Positions 45,801-57,064 of a DNA stretch of 64,000 nt are shown here, in pieces. A program made the translations under genes and the position numbers. The stretch lies in NCBI GenBank assembly GCA_947311845.1, contig CAMZMU010000049.1, positions 3,407,368 to 3,471,367 on the forward strand, read 5' to 3'. Each line of letters begins with the position of its first letter. The stretch's first letter is position 1. The stretch comes from Poa pratensis. Its lineage: Eukaryota > Streptophyta > Magnoliopsida > Poales > Poaceae. Under the pieces are notes generated by a model. The model was not told where the DNA came from. It worked only from the letters and a program-made list of their open reading frames with translations, and ran no database searches.

Positions 45801-46490
45801 TATTATGCAGAATGAAGATGATGGAATGCAAAAGATCTAAAGTTTTTGAGGTTGGGTTCGTTGACCCATATATCGTGAATTCACATACGTTAGTCAATCA
45901 CCCCAAAGACGTGGAGCATGACCTGACCACCTTTTTAACCATGCAACATTTCTGTACGGAAATACTATTTCCTTACAACTTCAGTGAGTGTTTCTGTCTT
46001 GTACATATTTTTATTTGGCTTTCTCGATGTTAAGTGTAATTGATGAGCTATGCATGTCTGCTTTATGTAAACGTCCGCAGGTTCCACTGGATTCTGCTAA
46101 GCATTCAACCTGACAAGTCCACAGTTGAAGTCCACGACTCATTAAGTTGGGACCAAGCGTTGTGGTCCGACATGAAAGAAATGCTCAACAAGTAATTTCA
46201 ATCATTATCGCATTATATCGCCCTCTTTCGTTCGTTCCCTGATGTCAAGTAATTAATAACTCCTTTGTTCATTTTCTTTGCCAAAGCAGGTGTTGGACAA
46301 TTTTCAAACAGAAGGTAGAAGGTCCATTCAAAGATGAGCTAACTTATAAAACGGTGAAAGTCCGCAGCAGCCACCGGGGAGTAATTTATGTGGATTCTAC
46401 GTTTGCGAGTTCATTCGCGAGTTGACCACTGAGCGGAGAACAACTGCTTTCAGCAAAATGCGGGAGAAGATCGACCCAAACTGCGCGTAG
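42869..46490 (+). pseudogene. CACTA accessory gene: Transposase_24, DUF8039-like region and Ulp1 (C48) protease
   Basis: Likely exons are 42869-43114, 43205 to about 45705, 45812 to about 45987, then from 46081, with GT-AG ends. An acidic N-terminus is followed by a Transposase_24-type region (DYWEEFVAYKKSEEAL, HHTMGPGGYAGSMPKW). Next come a coiled stretch (NIEEELKLQKEQIAVLS), a DUF8039-like block (KVAVGYVVPIGPNPTYHF) and a Pro/Ser-rich linker. A Ulp1-type cysteine protease domain ends the protein, with catalytic His in FHWILLSIQ, Asp in VEVHDSLSW, and Gln and Cys in QPPGSNLCGFYVCEFI. Frameshifts near 44185, 45125, 45540 and 46365 disable it. Ulp1-like domains remove SUMO-type modifiers; their role in CACTA elements is unknown. 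Confidence 0.75.
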
Positions 46491-46734
46491 GAGCAATTCA
46501 AGAGGAATTGGCGGGATTTCTGCTTAGGGAGGTCATCGATGAAAGGGAGAACATTATGCTTCGGACGATGAACTAATATGCCTTGATGGCTTGATCTATC
46601 TCCATGTAATTAAATAGTTGTATTCTCGCAAGAGATCGAATATTAATTATATATGCATCAACATGTACTGTGTATATAGTAGAGCGTATAATATGCGTAC
46701 GGAAACGATGGAGAGCACGTCGGCGATGCGAAGA

Positions 46735-46905
46735 AGGGGGAGACGACGGAGGCACCGGCGAGAGGGAGAGGGGGCACCGGCGATAGGAGAGGGGCACCGG
46801 CGAGAAGGAGAGGGGGCACCGGCGAGAGGGGGCACCGGCGAGAGGGAGAGGGGGCACCGGCGAGAGGGAGAGGGGGCACCGGCGAGAGGGGGCACCGGCG
46901 AGATC
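46735..46905. repeat. GGGCACCGGCGAGAGG minisatellite
   Basis: Units of about 16 and 26 bases (GGGCACCGGCGAGAGG, with or without GAGAGGG) repeat about seven times just before the right subterminal repeats of the CACTA element. Confidence 0.85.
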
Positions 46906-46942
46906 GAATCCTAAACCCTAAATACCAAAAAAAAAAAGCACT

Positions 46943-47120
46943 CATTGGTCCCGGTTCGTATTAAGAACCGGGACCAATGAGTCTCCCCCCACGAGCAGCC
47001 AGACCAGGCCACGTGGACAACCATTGGTCCCGGTTCGTGGCCCAACCGGGACCAGCATTGGTCCCGATTGGCCAGTCCCGGTTGGGCAACCGGGACTGAA
47101 GGCCCAACCGAACCGGGACC
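46943..47120. repeat. Right subterminal GGTCCCGGTT inverted repeats
   Basis: Several GGTCCCGGTTCGT and AACCGGGACC copies in both orientations up to the terminus at 47142. Confidence 0.85.
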
Positions 47121-47142
47121 ATAGGCCCATTTTCTACTAGTG

Positions 47143-50100
47143 ATAAGCCCCTCGTGACTCTCTTAGAGATGCTCTAGTAGTTCCAGCTTACATGGTTCAC
47201 TCAGGTTTATCGCACATCCTGCATGCATAAGCCGTCATCATCTTTTTGAGCGACAGAAGATTTATCATGAGCAACATCCGACACCTTGTGTGCATTTCCT
47301 AGCTGATAAATAGTCCATCCACCCCCCGCAAGTTGCACCAGGTCAAGTGCAGATCAACGGCAACTTGATCTTTACTGAAAAATGCATAGCATTTCACTGC
47401 ACAAACGAGGCAGTAATTCAGGAGTAAAAACACCTAGTTTGTAGTACAATAGCAACTTGATCATTATTAGAAAATACATAAAATTTCACTGCACAAATGA
47501 GCCAGTAATTCAGGAGTAAAATCCATAGTCCTTCTCCATCAGACAACGTGTACTTTTGTTTGAGGTACAACTTGTTCAGACATAGTGCTACTTATTGTAC
47601 TGCTACGGATTAAGCAAATTACACTGCATGTTTAACAAGATCACCCATACTGTTTGTGGCAGATCAAATCACATGTATACAAATGGCTTGACTACACCGA
47701 GAGAGAACTGGCCGGCCAACAACACTATTTACTCATCACTCGGTCCAGGATGGTCTTGGACAGAGAGCGTCTCAGAGTCAGGTCATCAAAACAATGATCC
47801 GCTAATTAGTGAAGCTTCATGGAGAGTAGCACTGCAAATGGACCTGCGACATCAGACTTTGACGCTGATATATACAAGTGGATACATTAAACTGTAAGCA
47901 AGGGCTTATCAGTGTGTTTAGTCCATGAAACTAGCAAAACAGTGGCACATAAGCTTCCTTGATGGATGTCTAGCTTGCCATAGAAATTGGCAATGGAAGA
48001 GAATAACCAATAATGCACAACACAAGGAGGATAGAAGGATATAGTAGTGACAGGCAGCATTCATTCTCATGAGACCAATAAGACATGCACATCATAGTGC
48101 TCTGGCAAACTATCCAGGAGACCACACGTAAGCATATATGAAAGCATCCAAATCGTCAAGAAAACGAGAAGGACTTACAAAGTGTGTTTAGTCCAAGACA
48201 CTAGCATAAATGTGGTACGGAGCTTGCTTGATTTCTAGCTTCCAGAAATTGGTGAAGAAAACAATTAACCAAGAATGCATGACTCAATCAGGATTAAAAG
48301 GGGGGGGGGGAGAAAAAAGTCTGACAAAAATTCAGTTCCACGGAGAAGCTTCTCAGCAAACTGACATACAGAACATGAACTGAACACCTTTTCACAAAAC
48401 CAAGAGCAAAACTTCAGTTTGCCAGGAAAAGCATTATTACATAAACTGATATTTCTTAAAAAAAAGGCATACTATTACATAGACTGAAAGGAAACTTACT
48501 ACATGCCACATAAACATTGCTACAGAGCAGCTAAAAACAAATGATGATGTGCAATTAATAGTTGACCAAGAAAGACATACATCACGAAGGAGAAATCATA
48601 GGTTATTTTGGTATCACAGTGGCATGTTAACTGGATATGATGCTACATAAATCTAAAAAAGTTATGAAGCAACAGTAGAAAGACAAGAGCTTCAGAGCTG
48701 CCTGAATTGCCATGGCAAGCTGACTTTAGACTCTGCTACTGCCCCTGGAGAGCCAATCACACGGTAACCAAGAACCACCTCCTTCATCAGTTCTGTCAAA
48801 GAGTAGCGCAAGGGTGGTTGGGATGCATGTTTGCTGCTCTCACAGACTGAGCTTCAACATAGCGTAAATCCTTAAGAACAATTTTTGTAGCTTGGCAGTG
48901 GATCCTGCTGCAAAAATACTGGGAAGCTTTACAACAGGATAGTTTGTTGAACCTCTTCGTATACAGGTACAAAAAGCATAGATAAATATGTTGAACCTAT
49001 TGAGTATAGGATATTGTCTAGATAAGGAAAATATGTGAAACCAGCCAAGGAATTATGATGAACAAAGCATTTGTAGGATCACTATAGCGTTGCACTGTGA
49101 GCAAACATAGCTATCAGACTGTCAGCGACATGAACTTGTAGCTCAAGATTTAAGTTTAAACTATTCATTAACACTGCTTGCTAAACAGACCGGTAGCAAC
49201 ATTAGCACTTGACATGTAGCACTAAATAAATCCACAAGACTAAAGAAGACATTACGAAGCCAGCATGCATAAACCACTAGTTCTAGACTTGACATTATCA
49301 TCTACTCATGAATCATACCTATTTTGGGATATGAATCTAGATATAGAATCAAAGCTAGGAGACGAGCAAAGAGAATTAAGATGATATCTGCAACTGCAAT
49401 GCACTTTCAAGCAAACTAAATATCGTTGAAGATGGTTGTTGCTGCTCAAAGAAACTGGAGGTTCATCACAAGATAATCCATTCACCCCCTTACACATGGA
49501 AACAACATGGGTAAATTATGAAGCTTCCGGACAAAAGCCTTCTAACTGTACTCAAGAAACCGTTTTCAGCTGTGTATGTATATACTCCAGGACCAGTATC
49601 TGACGGAGTAATTGGTTGCCATGATTGTGATAGAGAACCCAATTTTCAGGAATACATCCCTTGTTAATTTTTTTTGTAAGAAACAATCTAAACTAGGCGT
49701 ATTATTTGTTGAGGCATTGACTACTATATGCTTGGCATGTCCCAATTGTCCAACAGGACATGCCCACATCATCTGCTCATCAATGGCACCTCATATCGGG
49801 AGATGAACTTAGAGATTGGATCAAAAGTGGGAGAGCAAACTATATAGTTTCAAGATTGGAAGACTAAGTTACTATCTTCAGATGTATTTTCAACAAAATT
49901 AAGCAATGGACCACATGGTTACTGCTACTGCAAATTGGAGGTTCATTACATGTAATCCAGTCACCCAAGCACGACAACATGGATATATTATAAAGCTTAC
50001 AGTCAATAGCGAAAATTCAACACTACTGTAATAAACAAGCACCACTGCGCCAAAACAGCTACTGGATAGTGAATACTAACACAAATGATCGTGACCTCCA

Positions 50101-51887
50101 ACTGTTGTCTGAACCTGAAACTTTTCGAGGCAAATGTCTGAACCTGAAACTTGCAGTAGGTTTTCTACCATCTCAATCTCCGGTTTAATCAGTAATATGT
50201 GTCGTCATTGCTGCTGAATCTCCAGTTTCATGTACGTATACACTGACTCGAGCTGGTTGGTTACCTAGTATAATCCGTAGAATGGAGAACCACGACCAGC
50301 TCCGAGTTCACCTCTAAGTTCAGATGAGTACACACCATCTGAAGAATTCCAACTGCCAAAATTTTAAGCAGTTGGTGGGGCTCAGACTGATGCAGGCGAA
50401 GACTCTCCGTTGAAATTCAAGCTTCTTAGCAGCATATATAGCCTATATTTGTCTTCAACTGACTCTGGTCCATAGCCCTACTAAAAAACAAAATGTCAGG
50501 TATACAGTCATACGTGGACATTGCTGAAGACTACCAATAGCACAACTGAAAGTATTGAATTGCCAAAAAGAAAACTGCAACTATTGAAGTCCTTGTGGCA
50601 TTTAATCCTTTAAGAAAACTGTTTCAGTTGGAAAAAAAGAAAATTTACGTCTAGAATCATAGTAAAAACAGATGATACACACAAGGGGTATCAATAAATA
50701 GTTCAACTTTTTATCCCTGGTAAGGATCAAATGAGGACCAACGTTTGATACTGCTACTCAAACTGAAGTAAGAGAATGGCAATTAAAAAAATTATATAGC
50801 TAATCTATTTTTAAGATACGCTTTATGTTTCTTTGTAGTGTGTTTATGGTGTACAGGATTCAACTACTTTTTCCAGAGATGCTTAATGTTTTTAGGAGAA
50901 CAATAAAGAGTAAGAAACAAAAGGTGGTAAGCTAATCTAGTCGTTGGCTCCATGTTCGGTGGTCAGAGTTGGTTACTGCATAAGCTACAGTGGAAGAAGC
51001 AACTGCACGTGATCCTTGTCCACTAAAAAGATAAAGAAAGCCTATCAAGCTAATGTACCAATTCTTCATCAGCAAATAAGCTACATCAAATGGTGTTGCA
51101 TGTTTCCTTTTTCTCATTGGGAAAAAGAATAGCAGAAAAAAACAAATCTGCATTTTTTAGAAGGTGCGTCAGTACTCAGTATTACATAATCAATCATTAC
51201 TGTTTATATACCACATCTAAATTACAATTAGCCATGAACACCAACTAAAATAACAGAGCAAAAGGTAATTGATTAATTTTGACCAGCAAATGAGCATAGA
51301 TCTAAACTGTTATAAGATTAAATAAAGGCAGACAGATGGGGTATCACCTGTGCTGTTCCCTGGCTACGAACACTGCCGGTGAAGTCGGGGGCTCCTGAAT
51401 GCATGGGTAGATCCGTAGATGAGATCTTGGTGTAGAGGAGAAACAGATACTGGCTTCCGTGCAAACCAACAACGACAACTTGATACCACTGAAGAACCAA
51501 CACGTTGGAACTAAGTAGCTTATCCTATCTCGATAGAGTCTACTATGAATTCAGTCAATTCACTAAAGAAAATTGGGGTAATAAGATGGAACTCATCGTG
51601 CCAGTGTGCCACTGCGGCTAAGAAAAACCCTTGTTACTGCTACTGCAAAAAGTTGGAGGTTCATTACATGTAACACATTGACCCACTTAAGCACGACAAC
51701 ATGGATATATTATCAAACTTAATGCCAAAAGCCAAAATCCAACACTACTGTGAGAAAACAAGCACCACTCCACCAAAGCAGCTACTGGATAGTGAATACG
51801 CACACAAGTGATCGGTGATCACAAGACCCAGTTGGTCATATTTGCTCTTTCCCTAAGCATCTTCAATCATATGTTGTCAATGTGTAG
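47143..51887. other. Intergenic, 3' flank of F-box copy C, repeatedly duplicated
   Basis: No supported gene. Blocks match the 3' flanks of copies B and D, for example GGACATGCCCACATCATCTG at 49755 (also 28062 and, diverged, 59304) and AGCTACTGGATAGTGAATAC at 50057, 51780 and 59594. Two neighbouring blocks at 47340-47400 and 47455-47520 are a local duplication. A run of 11 G lies at about 48300. Confidence 0.5.
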
Positions 51888-53190
51888 CATCATAGTTCTG
51901 CAAACATAAATACAGCTTTCAATATGATTAAAGCATTCAATCATATGTTTGGTACATTGAAAATATATTATTGCTTAAGAGTTGTTCTTGAATCGTCAAA
52001 AAGAAATGAGATAAAGATATACCCTCTGTACTGTAAAAACTCATGTATGGAACTAAAGTACAGATTTCTTGTCTCTTCGAGATCTTCTTCCACTGTAGCG
52101 TCTTGAGGTTAATCTCGCATATGCCAAGGTCGTGGACACAAAAATGATATCGCGGCCCTCCACAGATCCAACCAATGTAAGTCCATTCTCTGGATTTAGA
52201 CCGGGAAGAAGTTCCCCGAGATTGACTACTTTACATTCAGTCCAGGACGACGCAACTCCGTCCTCGGAACCCAGCATTCTTGACCACACGTAGAGGGTTA
52301 ACGCGTCCACATATGCAAACCCCAAACTTCCATCCACCATCGCCATGAGGATAGTGGCACCCGAAGTAACAGCCACATCCAGAGGCGCATCAATGAGCGA
52401 TAAGCAATTAGAGCTCAGGTTGTATCTAAGAATTCCTGCACGATCATCCATGTAGAGAAGCATGAAGTGAAGCCCATCTTGGACAAGGACAGGGGCCGTT
52501 GGTTCCATGTATGGTTCGTCTTCAATATGAAATCCAGAGCACGCCTTGACCCAGTGGCCAGGAGGAAAATAAGCCGTCTCCGGCGAGGACAAGAGCCACA
52601 CGCTGGCAGCACCATGATTGTCGACGCGGACGACGACCACACGGAAAGGGCCGCCATGACACGCACGGTGGTCGCAACCAGCGACGGCACAGAGCACCGC
52701 GGCCCCGTAGCTCTCCAAGTACTTGAGCTCGCCCAGGGGCCACCATCTGCCCGTCATGGGGGTCCGAGACGGTGAGCTTGGCGTCTGGAAAGCTGTCCCT
52801 ATCCGCAAGGACAAGGCGGCCATGGCGGCAGTCCAGCGCGTTGCATGCGTACCGGCTGTCCCAGCCTTGGTCTCGGGCGGAAACGCGCACGTTGAATTTG
52901 GTGGTGGAGATGAAGAGTGGCTCGGTCTCTTCTTGCTCCGGTGAGGCGTCGGAGTGCGAGTGCCGGTAGTAGAAGAAGCCGAGCATGGGGGGGGGCGCCG
53001 TGGAAGTCGCGGTAGCGGGCGTTGAAGGCGGGCCGGTGAGGATGCCGAGCCAGAGGTCGCTGGCGAGGCATGCGCGCGCGAGCGACGCGGGCTCGTCCGG
53101 CGGCAGGCGGAGGAAGACCTCCTCGAGAAGCTCCTCCGGCAGAGTCGCCGGCGGCGGTGCAGGCGCCGGTGATAGCGGCGGCGGCGGCAT
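51888..53190 (-). pseudogene. F-box protein gene, copy C, with four small indels
   Basis: Exon 1 is 53190-52023 and exon 2 51895-51888, giving the short ending Glu-Leu-stop as in copy D. The F-box is at residues 17-55 (LPEELLEEVFLRLPPDEP). Against copy D one base is missing near 53030 and one G is added in the G-run at 52987-52995, which together restore the frame. Then a G is added at about 52757, just after the DP of the SDPMTG motif, and another shift occurs at about 52125. Downstream motifs such as GCDHRACHGGPFRVV and LRYNLSSNCLSLID are preserved, so decay is recent. Confidence 0.87.
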
Positions 53191-54151
53191 GGCAGGTAGG
53201 GTGTTGACTTGCGTGGGGAAATTTTGGCTGTGCGTGGTTAGTTGCCGACAGGTGGAGCCGGAGTGACAGAGGACCTGAAGCTCCTCAACACAAGTCGCTG
53301 CTCCGAAGTCTGAACTTCAATGTTTGAACACGATCAGGATTCAGGAATCGAGCCACACCATCAGGTGAACGGAAAATCAATTGGCATGGATCGATGGACC
53401 GCTGTAAGCGCGCTGCTCGCGATCCCTCTACTCATCAGTGCCGCTAATCTGCTGACGGCGACCGTCCTCGCCGGTGGCGCTCGCTCCCCGGCTGGGCTAG
53501 GCCTAGGCGAATTAACTGAAGAAACTAGTAGTATTACATCGCGTGTCAGTGCGTGTGTATATGTTACTTATTAGCTAGTGAGCTTGGGTGCACTGAATTA
53601 TTTTGTCTCTAACCTGTTCTCCGAACCTGGATGTTGTGGCTCGGTTCCTGATAATGCATATCGGACAGTGAAGTTCAGATTTCAGAGCAGCGACAGACAC
53701 TATGCATGAACCTCTCTCTCTCTCTCTCTTCCAACAAGGCAGATGGTGTAAATTGACCTGAATTTTCATGATGCTACCAACGCAGACGACTTGTCTCCAC
53801 GTCTGTTGGTCGTGTGCCGCTATGTTCCGCGGTTCACATTCTGGGGCCGGACGACATGTCGAGCTCGCGCAGGTTGCTCATAAGACGCCCATCTCAGGCT
53901 CGCTCCATGGAAACACATTATCCTTGGACCAAGATGATGATGATGAAGACATGGTCACCACAATAGTATCAGCCTGCCTCGAGTTGTTTCCCAGGACTCT
54001 GAAAGTAGCCATACTCATACATACGGATGGATAGCAAAAACAACAAGATTCACAACATTCATGATTAATTAATATCAACAAACAAATATACATTTAAAGA
54101 GTTACAAAAATAGACCAAATGTTGAAACGGATCGTGTGTCAGGAAGAACTA
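53191..54151 (-). repeat. 5' flank of F-box copy C, duplicated unit
   Basis: Matches the 5' flanks of copy B and of the remnant at 20380/25683. The uninterrupted CACTA target site is at 53519-53529. A CT microsatellite lies at 53714-53730. A second copy of this flank follows at 54570-57065. Confidence 0.6.
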
Positions 54152-54274
54152 CTCCCTCCGATCCATATTAATGGTCTCAACATTGTCTAAATACGGATGC
54201 ATCTAGTCTAAACACTTAACTAGATACATCCGTATCTAGATAAAGTTGAGTCCATTAATATGGATCGGAGGTTG
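54152..54274. mobile_element. Stowaway-type MITE (123 bp)
   Basis: Starts CTCCCTCCGATCCATATTAA and ends with its complement (TTAATATGGATCGGAG then GTTG), with an internal GATACATCCGTATCTAG-type hairpin. TA flanks it at 54150-54151 and 54275-54276. The empty site is present at 36588-36602 and 56997-57010 (GAACTACCATAGAAGC). These are the hallmarks of Tc1/mariner-related Stowaway MITEs of cereals. Confidence 0.93.
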
Positions 54275-54569
54275 TACATAGAAGCAAAGCAAATAATTGC
54301 TGGCTATTGTGGTTTCTGTAGCTAATACAGCAAATTTGCCATGGCACAACAGAAGAGAGGTTGTCGCCATGTCATACAGTGCATTTCTTTGAAGAATGTC
54401 AGCTCCTGCACAAAAAGCCTCCTGCTCAGTTTCGCCGAGAAAACCTGCCCAACATTTGATAAAAACCCGTCCTACACAACAGATGCTGCTGTGCCGGTGG
54501 AGTTCAGCTAGAGCGTGCCGTCTGCGCCGCCGTCGCGTGGCCGCACTCGCGTGCCCTACTAGGGAGTTC

Positions 54570-55028
54570 AGTGCACTGAGTTATTTTTTCGGTCACCTTT
54601 ACATGATGGGGTAGCTCGGTTCCTGATCACGGCAGACAGTGAAGGGGCCCCGAAGTTCAGATTTCAGAGCAGGGACCGACATTATGGATGAACCTATCTC
54701 TCTTCCAAAAAGGCAGATGTAGTAAATTGACCCGAATTTTCATGATGCTACCGACAAACGCGACTTGTTCTTCAGGTCTGTTGCTCGTATGCCGCTCTGT
54801 TCCGTGGCTCACATTCTGGAGCCGGACGAAATGTCGAGCTCGCGCAGGTTGCTCACAAGACACCCACCACATGCTCGCTCCATGGAAACAATATCCTTGC
54901 ACAAAGATGATGAAAACATGGTCAGAAAAATACTACTAGCCTGCCTCCAGTTGTTTCAAAGGACTCTAAAACTAGCCATACTCTACATACGGATGGATAG
55001 GAAAACAACAAGATTTACAACCTTCATG
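54570..55028 (-). repeat. Second copy of the F-box 5' flank
   Basis: Repeats 53610-54060 (GGTTCCTGATCA, GTGAAGGGGCCCCGAAG, ATGTCGAGCTCGCGCAGG) and is interrupted at 55028 by the Pack-MULE. It resumes at 56923 and ends about 57065. Confidence 0.7.
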
Positions 55029-55229
55029 ATTAATTAAGAGTCAATAACACTGTTGGTACACAAACTTTACCTACATGTGCACATTCATACAACATCTTTT
55101 AAATTGAATTGAGCTAAACCGGTACAACAACTCTGTTGCGGATGCGAGACTGGTCCAGACGAGTAAAAAGGCGACACGTGGAACTGACAGGTCGGATGGG
55201 GCACAGGCCTGAGCATCACACGTTTGCAG

Positions 55230-55280
<51 letters not shown>
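55230..55280. repeat. Poly(C) tract of about 50 bases
   Basis: An uninterrupted C run between the left terminal repeat and the captured exon. Its length is probably uncertain in the assembly. Confidence 0.85.
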
Positions 55281-55281
<1 letters not shown>

Positions 55282-55509
55282 TATTCTGTAGAAAACGCGG
55301 ATAGGCATGGTCCACGAATTAGGACAGAAATTCCCCACCGGATAGGATAGGTCGTCAGTTCGTCACTGCTGCTGCTGCTTCTGCAGGGAAGGCTGACGAG
55401 AAGGTCGACGGAGCGGCGGTCTCCGCGCCGTCGCGGCCTTACGCGCCGGTTAAGAGGGAGCGGCGGTCGCGGTCGTCGCGGCACGGCCCAGCTGCCGCGG
55501 CACGGTCCG

Positions 55510-55955
55510 GCTTCCGCGGCGCACGGGGAGCAGGTGGCCGCCGAGTGGCCCGCCTGGCTCTCCGCCGTCGCCGGCAAGGCCATCAACGGCTGGACCCCGC
55601 GTCGCGGTCGTCGCGGCACGACCCAGCTGCCGCGGCATGGTCCGGCTTCCGCGGCTGGTCGTGGTGGAGGCCCTCAAGGCGGCGGCGAGGGTGCTCGAGC
55701 GCGTCGAGGTGCTTCTGGCCCTGGGAACGCCGCTCCTTGGCCGCCTCCCCCGGCCGAGGCCGTGACGCGCTGGGCGGCTGAGGCTGCAGCTACGCCACCG
55801 ACGAGTCTCGTCGCCGCGTGGAGCTCGGTCGGGGGATCCGTTCCAGGCCGTGTTCTGAAGGTGGCCCTGTCGGGCGCCCTTCCCGAGCTCGCCGGCGAGG
55901 CCATCAACGCCTGGACCCCGCGCCGCGCCGACTCCTTCGAGAAGATCGAAAAGGT
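55510..55955 (+). pseudogene. Captured fragment of a CDK-like Ser/Thr kinase (N-terminal region)
   Basis: The + strand frame reads AAEWPAWLSAVAGKAINGWT and, after a duplicated and scrambled stretch, ELAGEAINAWTPRRADSFEK followed by IEKVG. This is the segment just before and into the kinase domain of plant CDK-like kinases of the IBS1 / At1g54610 type, where the glycine loop would follow. GWTPRR occurs twice because the cargo contains an internal duplication. It ends at AAG-GTGGGC (55954), which looks like an original exon-intron border. The kinase domain itself is absent. Confidence 0.65.
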
Positions 55956-57064
55956 GGGCCGCGTTCCCCCACCTGGCAACTCCCTGAGCTTGGTAGGAGA
56001 AGGTGCAAGCAGCAGCAATGGCAACTCGGCACTGTCAAAATCAGTTAGTGTGCTTGTGCTCTATTAGTTAGTGTCTCAAAATCATGTAGCTTTGTACTAA
56101 AATCATGTAGTTCTGGCCAAGTATTTCCTGTATCAGAATAATGTCACAAGTGCAGAAACATAAAAGGGCATCAAATTGTTGCAAGCAATAAAAGAAGAAA
56201 CATATTTGTCTCAATATTGTGCTACATTTTGTGGTGAAATTCAATCACATAATTCTGGTAGAGGTACTGAATGGTTTAGACAGTAATCACATCATCCTAT
56301 AAATTTTGAAAAAAAGAAAAAATGGCTTGAAGTTGGTGCTTGCTGCAACCATCAGTGATCCGATGTGCCTCCATCTTCATGTCCATCTTCCATTTGCAAA
56401 GTGCTTTCACATGAATCGATTTCAGCAAGAATTTGGAACTTAAATTGGTCTATCAACCTAGCCGCTGTAGCCACGCCCGCCAAGAGAAAACGGAGGAGGG
56501 AGAAGAAGAACGAAGGCACAGGATCGCCTACCATAATCGGGATCATCATCAAACCATGGCCGGAGGTGAGGATCAGGCGCCATTGAGACGAACCCAGCGG
56601 CGGCGCGGCGGGCGGCGTCGGCGCAGCCCTTGGCATCGTGAGGAACTGGAAACAACTGCTGCAGGTCCGATGCAGCGTGATTTCTGGAGATGATCGTGCA
56701 CACAGTAGGCCTATTTGTGAGATAGAATTGTATCGGGGATCGTTTTGCAAACATGTAGTTTCCACCGTGGCATACCAACTAAACAGATCGGACTTGTCTG
56801 GACTAGTCTCGCATCCGCAACAGAGTTGTTGTACCGGTTTAGCTCAATTTAAAAGATGTTGTATGAATGTGCACATGTAGGTAAAGTTTGTGTACCAACA
56901 GTGTTATTGACTCATTAATTAATATCAACAAACTAATATACATTTAAAGAGTTACAAAAATAGACCAAATGTTGAAACGGATCGTGTGTCAGGAAGAACT
57001 ACCATAGAAGCAAAGCAAATAATTGCTGGCTATTGTGGTTTCTGTAGCTGAATAGAGCAAATTT

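Larger units (their letters stand above)
37046..47142. mobile_element. Complete CACTA element (10,097 bp) with ATA target duplication
   Basis: It starts CACTAGTAGAAAAAGG and ends with the complement of CACTAGTAGAAAATGG, flanked by ATA at 37043-37045 and 47143-47145. GGTCCCGGTT and AACCGGGACC repeats fill both ends and recur inside. It encodes a 3'-5' exonuclease-like gene, an acidic unidentified ORF and a decayed Transposase_24/Ulp1 gene. I see no TNP2 transposase, so it depended on other copies to move. It also contains two sets of tandem duplications and two minisatellites. Confidence 0.93.
55038..56913. mobile_element. Pack-MULE (1876 bp) with 9-bp target duplication
   Basis: Terminal inverted repeats of about 125 bp start GAGTCAATAACACTGTTGG at both ends (55038-55163 and 56795-56913). 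ATTAATTAA flanks the element at 55029-55037 and 56914-56922, the 9-bp duplication of Mutator elements. The unoccupied sequence is present at 54056-54078. No transposase; it carries a kinase gene fragment, so it is a Pack-MULE. Confidence 0.93.

Noticed and set aside
46674..46690. TAGTAGAG as the missing 5' end of the orphan Helitron at 38350
   Set aside because: The complement reads TCTACTATATAC without the leading TC of the Helitron 5' consensus, and there is no suitable A/T insertion context.
55071..55619. - strand frame across the poly(C) tract with a poly-Gly run
   Set aside because: The Gly run is the translated homopolymer; the recognisable kinase fragment is on the + strand.
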